From: Bacteroidales bacterium UBA2287
GTDB taxonomy: Bacteria > Bacteroidota > Bacteroidia > Bacteroidales > Tenuifilaceae
Assembly (NCBI GenBank): GCA_002345675.1
Contig: DDWL01000007.1
Span: 1-29,903 of the forward strand
DNA: 29,903 nucleotides
Direction of reading: 5' to 3'
Part shown: positions 23,099-29,903 of the stretch, in pieces
Position numbering within the stretch: the stretch's first letter is position 1
Layout: each line of letters begins with the position of its first letter
The notes under the pieces: model-generated
The model's input: only the letters and a program-made list of their open reading frames with translations
Database searches by the model: none
What the model was told of the DNA's origin: nothing
Made by a program: the position numbers and the translations under genes

Positions 23099-23515
23099 TT
23101 AGTCTTCCTCCACCGATAAAAACCATGCAATTGCCTCATTTGGTTCACTAAAAAACCTTAGTGGCATTCCAAAACGACTAGTCGATTGCAGAATTAGGTT
23201 TAAATAGTATTTTTTAAAAATATTGCCATCGAAAACCACTGCGGCTCTTTTAAGTCCCTGTTTTACAGCACGTGGCAATGCGTACGTTTCGAACCATTTT
23301 CGATTTTCAGGGTTAACTACGCCCTGGTTTCTAACATCCGACATAAAATTGTGAATGGGCACTAGTTCCTTTTCTTGAAAATCAAGTGTTATTGTGAATA
23401 CACGCTGGTACTGCTCAATTGTTATGGTTCCATTCCAAATTATTTGAACTAACTTATATTCTGGCATATAACTTACCTTTGCGTACTCTTCATCGAGAAT
23501 AATTGTTTTCCCCAT
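23099..23515 (-). CDS. STAS/SpoIIAA-like small cytosolic protein
   Basis: A 138-residue protein without signal or membrane segments. It looks like the SpoIIAA/STAS-like alpha/beta fold often found in Bacteroidota: KLVQIIWNGTITIEQYQRVF, FMSDVRNQGVVNPENRKWFETYALPRAV, LKRAAVVFDGNIFKKYY and FGMPLRFFSEPNEAIAWF. Alternating strands and helices fit that fold. Function is unknown; such proteins may act in signalling or lipid binding. No partner kinase or sigma-factor gene is near. The assignment rests on pattern resemblance only. Confidence 0.6.
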   Translation of the reverse strand: MGKTIILDEEYAKVSYMPEYKLVQIIWNGTITIEQYQRVFTITLDFQEKELVPIHNFMSDVRNQGVVNPENRKWFETYALPRAVKQGLKRAAVVFDGNIFKKYYLNLILQSTSRFGMPLRFFSEPNEAIAWFLSVEED

Positions 23516-23644
23516 AAGTCAATCGTTTACAATTTCAATAATAAGCAGTTTATGTCGATAATACAAGTGTTTATTTTGTTTTACAACTAATTACATATTA
23601 ACCTTTTTTAAAAATATTTGTTAGTCTATTAAAAATTGGTTAAC

Positions 23645-23652
23645 TATATTTG
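23645..23652 (+). promoter_or_regulatory. -7 element for the DUF1573 gene
   Basis: TATATTTG matches TAnnTTTG, 51 nt before the ATG at 23703. A TTTG at 23617-23620 lies 24 nt upstream, slightly more than the usual spacing. Confidence 0.55.
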
Positions 23653-23702
23653 GTTCACTTTTTGACTATCAAATTTATCATTTTAATTAACTATTCAATC
23701 AA

Positions 23703-24149
23703 ATGAGGTACTTATATTTACTAGCACTGCTTGTTACGCTCCCTTTATTATCAATAAGCCAACCAAACAGTAACGACGAACTTAAAACAAAAGGTCCTTT
23801 CCTTCGCTTCGAACCTTCCGAAGTTGACATGGGCAAAATACCCATGAACAGCGTAACCGACGAAAGTGGCAATATCGAAATTACTTTTTATAACGATGGT
23901 TCAAAGCCTTTAATTCTTCAGCAAGTTAACGCTTGCTGTGGAACAACTGTAAAGGAATGGCCTAAACAACCAATACTTCCTGGCAAAAGTGGAAAAATTA
24001 AGGCTTCATTTAGGGTTGAGCCCCGCCCCTCGAGGATTAGCAGAACAGTAACAGTAACTTCGAACGCCTTAAATGGAAACTCCCTTAAGATTTCAATATT
24101 AGGAGAAGTTATTGTTCCAACAGATTCAAACGAAATAAAGTTGCCTTAA
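23703..24149 (+). CDS. DUF1573 domain-containing exported protein
   Basis: A 148-residue periplasmic or surface protein: signal peptide MRYLYLLALLVTLPLLSIS, then one DUF1573 (immunoglobulin-like) domain over about residues 35-135. The family pattern is present: FEPSEVDMGKIPMNS, IEITFYNDGSKPLILQQVNACCGTT, W-KQPILPGKSGKIKASF and the closing TVTVTSNALNGNSLKISILGEV. The paired cysteines correspond to the family's C-x-C/CCG element. Function is unknown. It is likely monocistronic; a GC-rich hairpin lies about 180 nt downstream. Confidence 0.85.
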   Translation: MRYLYLLALLVTLPLLSISQPNSNDELKTKGPFLRFEPSEVDMGKIPMNSVTDESGNIEITFYNDGSKPLILQQVNACCGTTVKEWPKQPILPGKSGKIKASFRVEPRPSRISRTVTVTSNALNGNSLKISILGEVIVPTDSNEIKLP

Positions 24150-24326
24150 ACTCAATTCACATTATTTTTAACAAACTTTTATTTAATTATAAGTGACTAC
24201 TATTCTGCATTTTAATTATTTTCTTCAATAATTAATTAATGTACACGCAACCTTTTCGTCCTTTCAAGCATCTTTAGTATGAAACTTTCTTGTGGTTTTT
24301 TACAACAGCTTGTTCAAACCCTTTTT

Positions 24327-24355
24327 AAAGCCCGGAGTTAAGCAGCCCGGGCTTT
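24327..24355. other. GC-rich hairpin in the gap between the DUF1573 gene and the porin gene
   Basis: AAAGCCCGG (24327-24335) and CCGGGCTTT (24347-24355) form a perfect 9-bp stem with an 11-nt loop. It may end transcripts from the DUF1573 gene, but only three T are at the 3' side and it is about 180 nt from the stop. The rest of this 323-bp gap (24150-24472) holds no gene apart from the inverted-repeat promoter at its right end. Confidence 0.5.
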
Positions 24356-24429
24356 GACCATTTATATACCCCATCATTAACTGCCTTAAACTTCCAAGGC
24401 TTTAAACATTCTGCTTTTTTTGTTGGTTA

Positions 24430-24472
24430 AATTGAATATTTTTGCATTTATTTTAAGCAAAAATATTCAATT
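24430..24472. promoter_or_regulatory. Symmetric promoter/operator before the porin gene
   Basis: A perfect 16-bp inverted repeat: AATTGAATATTTTTGC (24430-24445), an 11-nt AT-only centre, and its complement (24457-24472), ending at the base before the porin ATG. The left arm contains TATTTTTG (24437-24444), an exact -7 match on the plus strand; by symmetry the right arm has the same element on the minus strand. Possible roles are an operator for a dimeric regulator, a two-way promoter, or, if transcription starts upstream, an RNA hairpin next to the start codon. Confidence 0.7.
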
Positions 24473-25603
24473 ATGAACTACAAATCGATACAGGCTTTAG
24501 CACTATCACTTCTATTTTCAATGTCGACATTTGCTTCAACAGAAAAAAACGATTCAACCGAAGTTGCCAATGTGGTTTTACGAAAATGGCTCGATGGCAG
24601 CTACCTTTCATCCCAAATATTCCTTGGTTATCAGTACTATAACTTCCCAAATAGTGGTGCAAACGAGTTTGTTGTAAAGCGTGGGTATATTAACTTTTCA
24701 AAAGATATTTCACCATTTATTGTTGGCCGTATTACTCCCGATATTACAATTGACCAAGAGGGCGATGGAGAAGGTGATGTGGAATTACGATTAAAGTACT
24801 GCTATATGCAATTTAAAATTCCAACATGGTCTTTTATTACTGAGCCATCAATTTATATAGGTCAGGTTTTTACTCCGTGGATTGAATTTGAAGAAAAAAT
24901 TAATCGCTATCGAGTCGAAGGGGCTCATTTCCTCAATCGTATTAAGCAAACTCCTTCGGCCGACTTTGGTGTAACCTTTACTACACTTATTGGTGGCAAA
25001 CTCGACAGCGATTATAGAAAACTTGTTAATAGTAGGTATGCTGGAAAATTTGGATCAATAGCTATTGGCATATACAATGGTGGCGGATATCATGCTCTTG
25101 AAAAGAATAGCAATAAAACTTTTCAGTGGAGAGTTAGCATTAGGCCACTACCTAAAAGCCTTACAGGCTTTCAATTGAGCGCTACAGGGGTTATTGGCAA
25201 AGGAAATACCAACCTTTCTCCACAATGGAATATGAAATCGATTGCCCTGTCGTACGAACACGAGTGGTTTAATATAACAGGACAAGGATATAGCGCAATT
25301 GGCGATTATGCCGGCTGTCTAATTGATGAAACGACAGGGAATTCGCTTTTAAACAAAGGTAATAGTGCTTTCGCAGAGATTAAGTTGCTGAAGAAAAAAG
25401 TAAGCCTAATCGGACGATATGACTTTCAAAATGTGAAAAGTAATGGTAATTGGTTACATTCAACTCGTTACATTGCTGGAATTGCATACCATTTAACGGG
25501 TCGAAATAAAATTATGTTAGACTACAACCAATTAGTACATAGTAACAACCATCCTCTTGCTGATGAACAGCTATTCGAAATTCTTTTAGAACTTGCTCTG
25601 TAG
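24473..25603 (+). CDS. Outer membrane porin-like beta-barrel protein
   Basis: A 376-residue exported protein: signal peptide MNYKSIQALALSLLFSMSTFAS (cleavage near 22), then a barrel-like sequence with many alternating aromatic strands (SSQIFLGYQYYNF, VVKRGYINFSKDISPFIVGRITPD, LRLKYCYMQFKIPTW, PSIYIGQVFTPWIEFEE, IAGIAYHLTGRNKIMLDYNQ). The layout resembles the OprP/OprO-type or general porin proteins of Bacteroidota; the solute is unknown. The acidic loop DQEGDGEGDVELR could bind cations. Transcription should start inside the inverted repeat just upstream, giving a very short leader. It ends 2 nt from the convergent gldB, and the tungstate operon follows on the other strand. Confidence 0.7.
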   Translation: MNYKSIQALALSLLFSMSTFASTEKNDSTEVANVVLRKWLDGSYLSSQIFLGYQYYNFPNSGANEFVVKRGYINFSKDISPFIVGRITPDITIDQEGDGEGDVELRLKYCYMQFKIPTWSFITEPSIYIGQVFTPWIEFEEKINRYRVEGAHFLNRIKQTPSADFGVTFTTLIGGKLDSDYRKLVNSRYAGKFGSIAIGIYNGGGYHALEKNSNKTFQWRVSIRPLPKSLTGFQLSATGVIGKGNTNLSPQWNMKSIALSYEHEWFNITGQGYSAIGDYAGCLIDETTGNSLLNKGNSAFAEIKLLKKKVSLIGRYDFQNVKSNGNWLHSTRYIAGIAYHLTGRNKIMLDYNQLVHSNNHPLADEQLFEILLELAL

Positions 25604-25605
25604 AC

Positions 25606-26613
25606 TTAGGGTGTATACTTCGACCGATTTAGTATTTTCTGATAATCCCTTTCATTCATAAGCATAGCAAGAGTTACCTCCTTATTTCGATTCATGTATT
25701 CCTTTACAATTCGGTACCCAATCCAAACCACTGCTCGTCCAGGCGATTCGTTTGGAAATCCTTGGGTAAATGGGGCATCGCCAATAAATCTCTGAATTGC
25801 AAACGATTCGGTACTAAAAAGTTGTTTGTGTTCAATCAAGTACGTCCACATATACTTTTCATTACTTTTTAAAAACTTCATATGATTGGGAGTAAAGCCA
25901 AAAATAAGGCTATCGGGGTGATTTGGTAATACTTGCGATGTAAAATACATAAGCATCCCCTCGTAAATCATATTGTTAAGCAAGTTATCAATAGAGTCGT
26001 TAAAGTTAAATTCTCCAATGGCGTACGACCTTATAACATCCGAAGGAATTTTAGCGGGCTGCATGTTATAAGTTAAGTATTTATGAATTCCCAACTTTGG
26101 ATAAAAGTCGCAGTTTCGGCCTAAATACCTGTCGAAGCCAACTCCAATAATGCTGTCGGCAATAACTATTGAATTATTAAAACCCGATAAAAATCCAAAC
26201 ACCGCTGGTGTTGGCTTTTGTGGGAAAAAGTACTTTACCCTTTTAAAAGCATCGGTTAACTCAAAGTCAAGTTCATTTGTATTTGGAAAAACCTCTTCAA
26301 CTTTTCGTCTAACATCGTTTACCATGTTATCGGCTAGAAAACTATTTAAGTAATCATTAAACCCATCGTCTTCAAGTTTTCCTATACCAATTACCCCTTC
26401 ACAAAAAACAGGAAAAAATAGACTATAATCCTTGGCAATGGTTTTAACAAACTCATCATTTACCTCTTTAACTGAAAATAATGCGCTATCGAATCGCTTA
26501 ATTTTTACTTCTAAGTCGATGCTATTTAAAGGAACTCTTTCCCTTTGATTGCAATTAAAAAACATAACACTTATAAGCAGTGTAATAAGAATGACGAACA
26601 ATTTACCTTTCAT
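25606..26613 (-). CDS. gldB: GldB family gliding motility lipoprotein
   Basis: A 335-residue envelope protein resembling GldB, which is needed for gliding and type IX secretion-linked motility in flavobacteria but is also found in non-gliding Bacteroidota. Recognisable segments are LEVKIKRFDSALFSV, PKLGIHKYLTYNM, IPSDVIRSYAIGEFNFNDSIDNLLNNMIYEGMLMYF, NEKYMWTYLIEHKQLFST, IGDAPFTQGFPNESPGRAVVWIGYRIVKEYMNRN and the closing LNRSKYTP. The signal ends FFNC, a weak lipobox with Cys21. It lies 48 nt after wtpC on the same strand with no terminator between, so it may be cotranscribed with the transport operon. No other gld genes are in the window. Confidence 0.85.
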   Translation of the reverse strand: MKGKLFVILITLLISVMFFNCNQRERVPLNSIDLEVKIKRFDSALFSVKEVNDEFVKTIAKDYSLFFPVFCEGVIGIGKLEDDGFNDYLNSFLADNMVNDVRRKVEEVFPNTNELDFELTDAFKRVKYFFPQKPTPAVFGFLSGFNNSIVIADSIIGVGFDRYLGRNCDFYPKLGIHKYLTYNMQPAKIPSDVIRSYAIGEFNFNDSIDNLLNNMIYEGMLMYFTSQVLPNHPDSLIFGFTPNHMKFLKSNEKYMWTYLIEHKQLFSTESFAIQRFIGDAPFTQGFPNESPGRAVVWIGYRIVKEYMNRNKEVTLAMLMNERDYQKILNRSKYTP

Positions 26614-26661
26614 AGCTTTTACTTTTTGGTGTTTATAAAACTTTTTCTTTTAAATCAATAG

Positions 26662-27720
26662 CTAATCAACTCTAATAAATTGAATATTGCTAGCTTTTAA
26701 CGAAATCCATACTCGACTTCCAATTTTCAAATTTAGTTTTAATACCGACTCGTGGGTTACGTTAACGAAAATCTTCACTTTTATATTTACAACAATCTCG
26801 TAACCGTATCGCTGGGGATACATATCGACAATTTCTCCAGAAAAAGAATTCAAAGCACTGCTTTGTGGTGGTGTTAGCGAAAGAGTAACCGAATTATCGG
26901 GAAATGTAATATATCCACTCCCACAAGCATCGGCATAAACGTAAAAAATTAAACCACTTGCTAAATGCGCCTTCATTAAATTTACCTCGTTCGACTCGGT
27001 AAGCGATGCCAAAAAGAAATTCTTAACTCCCACTAAATTTGCAATAAAAGTCGAGGCAGGTTTGTTAAATATTTGCTCGGGGGTACCAACTTGCTCTAAC
27101 TTTCCACCACTCATTATGGCAACCCTATGCCCAAGCGCTATGGCTTCTTCGTAATCGTGGGTTACATGTATAATTGTTTGGCCGTCTCTGTTTAAGCCTC
27201 TTAAAAGCGAACGTAACTCAACCCTTCTCTCCGAATCGAGAGCCGATAATGGCTCGTCAAGCAGAAGCACATCGGGTTTTAAAGCAAGGGTACGTGCTAA
27301 TGCAACTCTCTGCTGTTCGCCTCCTGAAAGGGTTGAAGCATTCTGTTTTAGTAAATGACTAACACCAAATTTTTTTGCTAAACTCAGTACTTCTCTATTT
27401 AGTGCACTTCCACTTAGCCCTTTACCCTTTAACGGGTAGGCAATGTTATTTCTAACATTTAGGTGAGGAAAAATTGCAAAATCCTGAAATACTAACCCAA
27501 TATTTCTCAATTGAATTGGGCTGGTTGTAATATCTTTCGAATTAAGTGTAAGTTTTCCATCATCGGGCTGCACAAGCCCTGCAATAATTTCTAAAAGAAT
27601 TGACTTTCCAGCTCCCGATGGACCCAGAATTATGAAGTATTCTCCCCTATTCACCGACAATGAAATGCTCGATAATAAAAAGGCTCCAAGTTTTTTACTA
27701 ATATTTTCTATTGAAAGCAT
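26662..27720 (-). CDS. wtpC: Molybdate/tungstate ABC transporter ATP-binding protein
   Basis: ATPase subunit powering uptake of molybdate or tungstate. The 352-residue protein has Walker A GPSGAGKS (33-40), Q-loop VFQDFAIFPHL (77-87), signature LSGGEQQ (131-137), Walker B VLLLDEP (151-157), D-loop SALD and switch His188. The C-terminal about 110 residues form an oxyanion-type TOBE/MOP-like regulatory domain. The transport cassette order (regulator, binding protein, permease, ATPase) and the WtpA-like binding protein point to tungstate/molybdate rather than sulfate. It starts 6 nt after the permease stop. Confidence 0.88.
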   Translation of the reverse strand: MLSIENISKKLGAFLLSSISLSVNRGEYFIILGPSGAGKSILLEIIAGLVQPDDGKLTLNSKDITTSPIQLRNIGLVFQDFAIFPHLNVRNNIAYPLKGKGLSGSALNREVLSLAKKFGVSHLLKQNASTLSGGEQQRVALARTLALKPDVLLLDEPLSALDSERRVELRSLLRGLNRDGQTIIHVTHDYEEAIALGHRVAIMSGGKLEQVGTPEQIFNKPASTFIANLVGVKNFFLASLTESNEVNLMKAHLASGLIFYVYADACGSGYITFPDNSVTLSLTPPQSSALNSFSGEIVDMYPQRYGYEIVVNIKVKIFVNVTHESVLKLNLKIGSRVWISLKASNIQFIRVD

Positions 27721-27726
27721 TTCGTT

Positions 27727-28500
27727 TTACTTTTTGGGAGAGCTAAGTAGCCTGAAAAGAATAAAAATAGAAAGACTGACACCTATAAAAAGGACTGCAA
27801 CGGGTTGCGCATACTTTAATCCGTATGAGTTGAACCTGTCGAATATAAGTACTGGAGCCACCATTGGATGATAGGCAACAATAATAACTGCACCAAATTC
27901 GCTCATTCCACGGGCAAACATCATTACTAAACCCGAAACAATGCTACGCCATGCCAAGGGCAACGAAATAGTTAGAAACATTCGGGTTGGCGATGCACCT
28001 AAATTTAATGCAGCCTTTTCTAATCGCTCAGGAACTAACTCAAAGCCACTCCTTGCAGCATTTATTAAAAATGGAATACTTACGAAAGCCATTGCTATGG
28101 CTATTGCAAAAGGGCTACCAACCAAATTAAACCCCATATAACCCGCAACCTTTCCAATTACTGAGTCTCTACTAATAAATCCAAGTAGTGCTATTCCTGC
28201 TGCCGAATGAGGAATTACAACAGGAAGGTCAATTAATCCTGTTATTATTTTTTTAAACTTAAAATTTTTTCGGGCTAATAAATATGCAAGAGGTATTGCG
28301 GGAATAGAAAAAACAAAAGTTGCTGTAAATGCAATCCATATTGTAACCCAAAACGAATTTAATACCTCTTTTTCCACAGCAGTTTGTAGTAACTGCTCCG
28401 ATGATGTTGAAATCATCATCCCAAGTAATGGTGCCACAATAAATAGCAGCAACAAACCACTAAGCACTATTAGAATGAGAGTAAATGCTGAATGCCTCAT
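27727..28500 (-). CDS. wtpB: Molybdate/tungstate ABC transporter permease
   Basis: Inner-membrane permease of the ModB/WtpB/CysT type, 257 residues with about six membrane helices. The EAA loop that docks the ATPase is visible as EKAALNLGASPTRMFLTISLPLA. ISTSSEQLLQTAV and LIDLPVVIPHSAAGIALL are further family segments. I start at ATG 28500; a TTG one codon upstream (28503) follows directly on the wtpA stop and is less likely. The gene lies 3 nt after wtpA and 6 nt before wtpC, so the three are one transcript with tight coupling. Confidence 0.88.
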   Translation of the reverse strand: MRHSAFTLILIVLSGLLLLFIVAPLLGMMISTSSEQLLQTAVEKEVLNSFWVTIWIAFTATFVFSIPAIPLAYLLARKNFKFKKIITGLIDLPVVIPHSAAGIALLGFISRDSVIGKVAGYMGFNLVGSPFAIAIAMAFVSIPFLINAARSGFELVPERLEKAALNLGASPTRMFLTISLPLAWRSIVSGLVMMFARGMSEFGAVIIVAYHPMVAPVLIFDRFNSYGLKYAQPVAVLFIGVSLSIFILFRLLSSPKK

Positions 28501-28503
28501 CAA

Positions 28504-29463
28504 TTAAAAGTTCAATGCTGTATCTGGAATATTAAACGAAACTTCAGAGTAACTAGGCTGAATTATAGGCATGCCTAAATTTCGTAGTATAACTAATCCC
28601 TTCTTCTCATCGAGAATAAATTGAGCAAATTGGATTGCAACTTCCTTGTTTGGGGCGTTTTTGAGGATTGTAAAACTATAAATCATAGGTTCACCAAAAA
28701 CTGTAATAGATGTGTTTGGTTTTGCACCTCTAATTTCAACATTAACATTACTATAAAAATCTTTAAATTTTGAGTCACCTAAATTTATAGCGCTATTTAA
28801 GCTTATGAATTTTAAGTCATGCTGTAATGCAACCGACTTATATATAAACAAATAGTCAATAGCACCCGATTGTAATAGTGCTAATAAATCCACTTCCTTT
28901 GGTCGAATAAACCTATTGTCTTTGGTAGCAATTTTATTATAAAAATCGGTTGTTGTTTTATAGTATTTTTCGGCAAGTTTAAGGGTAATTAAAGTTCTAT
29001 AGCCACAAGGATCGGAATTGGGGTCACTCCTTCCATAGTAAACATCGTCGTTAAGTAAAATATCTGGCCAACTAATTGAATCGATTTTATTTACAAACTT
29101 GGATTTTGAAGTATACGCAATTACCATTTCGTTACCAGAAAATTGAAGGTTCCAGTTTGCAAAATTTGGTATAAGAAGTTTATCAATTACTAAATAATCA
29201 GCACTTGCAAGTATATCGCATTCGCGATTAAGTTCGGTAATTTTACGTGCACATTCAACACTTCCAGCAGCCTCAAGTATTATTGTAATATTTGGATTTT
29301 CCTTCTTAAAACTGTCCGCTATTGCCTTAAAAGGAACCGAAAGACTCCCAGCATGAAATATAATTAAGTTCTTTTGCTCAGCAGTATGCTTCTGAGAACT
29401 ATTGCAACTACTAAGTAAAATAATACTAATAACAATAGATAAAATATGTGTTATGTATTTCAT
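28504..29463 (-). CDS. wtpA: Tungstate/molybdate-binding lipoprotein
   Basis: Periplasmic-side binding protein for tungstate or molybdate. The 319-residue protein starts at ATG 29463 (MKYITHILSIVISIILLSSC, lipidated Cys20); a start at 29508 would add 15 residues overlapping the regulator gene. It has the WtpA-type opening LIIFHAGSLSVPFK, EAAGSVECARKI, SADYLVIDKLLIPN, the GRSDPNSDPCGYR loop with an Asp expected to ligate the oxyanion, and RPKEVDLLALLQSGAIDYLFIYKSVA. These motifs match the archaeal-style WtpA/ModA group that binds the metal in six-coordinate form better than classical ModA. The region is AT-rich (a sample line, 28741-28800, is 20% G+C). Confidence 0.88.
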   Translation of the reverse strand: MKYITHILSIVISIILLSSCNSSQKHTAEQKNLIIFHAGSLSVPFKAIADSFKKENPNITIILEAAGSVECARKITELNRECDILASADYLVIDKLLIPNFANWNLQFSGNEMVIAYTSKSKFVNKIDSISWPDILLNDDVYYGRSDPNSDPCGYRTLITLKLAEKYYKTTTDFYNKIATKDNRFIRPKEVDLLALLQSGAIDYLFIYKSVALQHDLKFISLNSAINLGDSKFKDFYSNVNVEIRGAKPNTSITVFGEPMIYSFTILKNAPNKEVAIQFAQFILDEKKGLVILRNLGMPIIQPSYSEVSFNIPDTALNF

Positions 29464-29486
29464 AGCATATCGGTGTTTAAAAAAAA

Positions 29487-29864
29487 CTATTCGTTTACAA
29501 CTGACCAAAACTTTTTAGCCGAATCACGCATTTTCTCTTCAATTTCTGCTAAAAAAACTTTATACGCCGAAATTAATTTTTGCCCATCTTCATTTAACGT
29601 TGTTGTTCCACCTGAACTTCCTCCGCGCAGTTTAGTTACTATAGGAAACCCTAAATGGGTTTCAATTTCTCTCAAACTACCCCAAGCCTTTCGATAGCTT
29701 ATATTTAATTTTTCGGCAGCGGCAGTTAACGATTCAGTTTCTTCTATAGCCAGCAACAATTCGAATTTTCCTCCACCAACAATATCTTTACCTTCAACAT
29801 TTTCGAGCCAAACATAGTAATGCAAAAATATGTCGTAGTATTTTGTCCCTTTTCGACCAGCCAT
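29487..29864 (-). CDS. ModE-like winged-helix transcriptional regulator (DNA-binding domain only)
   Basis: A 125-residue protein matching the LysR/ModE N-terminal winged helix: KFELLLAIEETESLTAAAEKLNISYRKAWGSLREIE (helix-turn-helix, about 33-68) and the wing with RGGSSGGTTTLNEDGQKL. It lacks the C-terminal MOP domains by which full ModE senses molybdate, so metal sensing must come from elsewhere or it works as a stand-alone regulator. It is the first gene of the tungstate/molybdate operon; wtpA begins 23 nt after its stop. The promoter lies at or beyond the right edge of the window (39 nt remain). Confidence 0.87.
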   Translation of the reverse strand: MAGRKGTKYYDIFLHYYVWLENVEGKDIVGGGKFELLLAIEETESLTAAAEKLNISYRKAWGSLREIETHLGFPIVTKLRGGSSGGTTTLNEDGQKLISAYKVFLAEIEEKMRDSAKKFWSVVNE

Positions 29865-29903
29865 AGTTTACACGGTTAGTATAGTTTCGATTAAGTGCTT
29901 TCA

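Noticed and set aside
29865..29903. ModE-type operator before the regulator gene
   Set aside because: Only 39 nt are available and no convincing inverted repeat like the known ModE site is present.

Overview
The window looks like chromosomal DNA from a member of the Bacteroidota, most likely an anaerobic or facultative Bacteroidales/Marinilabiliales-type organism. The evidence is a GldB lipoprotein, DivIC, DUF1573 and small beta-barrel families, adjacent ptb and buk genes, and many upstream regions with the Bacteroidota -7 element TAnnTTTG in place of a sigma70 -10/-35 pair. Genus and species cannot be read from the sequence. There are no rRNA or tRNA genes, CRISPR arrays, phage genes or insertion sequences.

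Layout. (1) 79-2146, minus: phoH-purC operon closed by a strong terminator. (2) 2253-4530, plus: nrfH-nrfA ammonia-forming nitrite reductase with a 19-bp hairpin terminator. (3) 4618-5814, plus: a REP-like palindrome, an exported MsrB, and a translationally coupled LON-substrate-binding-domain protein whose end overlaps a minus-strand serine hydrolase (5765-7186). (4) 7365-8914: three tandem 21-bp repeats and a palindrome, a TIGR01212-type radical SAM gene, and a decayed DUF1338 (2-oxoadipate dioxygenase/decarboxylase-like) gene with two internal stops and a lost C-terminus. (5) 9112-12524, plus: ackA-ptb-buk operon with clear promoter and terminator. (6) 12738-14234: an AT-rich pair, a small cysteine-containing lipoprotein and a MauE-like/thioredoxin fusion. 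(7) 14206-16821: sucD and malic enzyme, divergent. (8) 16834-20580: TPR lipoprotein, phosphohexomutase, small outer membrane protein, ThiS/MoaD-like sulfur carrier, octamer repeats, DivIC. (9) 20590-24149: RlmD/RumA-like rRNA methyltransferase, YdjM-like membrane protein, STAS-like protein, DUF1573 protein. (10) 24327-29864: a porin-like protein started from a perfect inverted repeat, then on the minus strand a molybdate/tungstate uptake operon (ModE-like regulator, wtpA, wtpB, wtpC) with gldB immediately downstream.

How the genes fit together. Fermentative carbon flow is well represented: acetate kinase, phosphotransbutyrylase/butyrate kinase, succinyl-CoA ligase alpha and malic enzyme allow acetate, butyrate or branched acids, and succinate-linked metabolism, while NrfHA gives a quinol-linked nitrite sink. 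Tungstate/molybdate uptake and a ThiS/MoaD-like protein fit an anaerobe that uses pterin-dependent oxidoreductases, although no such enzyme is in the window. Several convergent gene pairs are packed tail-to-tail with 2-16 nt gaps or overlaps. No wholly new multi-gene system is evident. The best leads are the MauE-thioredoxin/lipoprotein pair, the symmetric promoter-operator before the porin, the DUF1338 pseudogene and two repeat loci.
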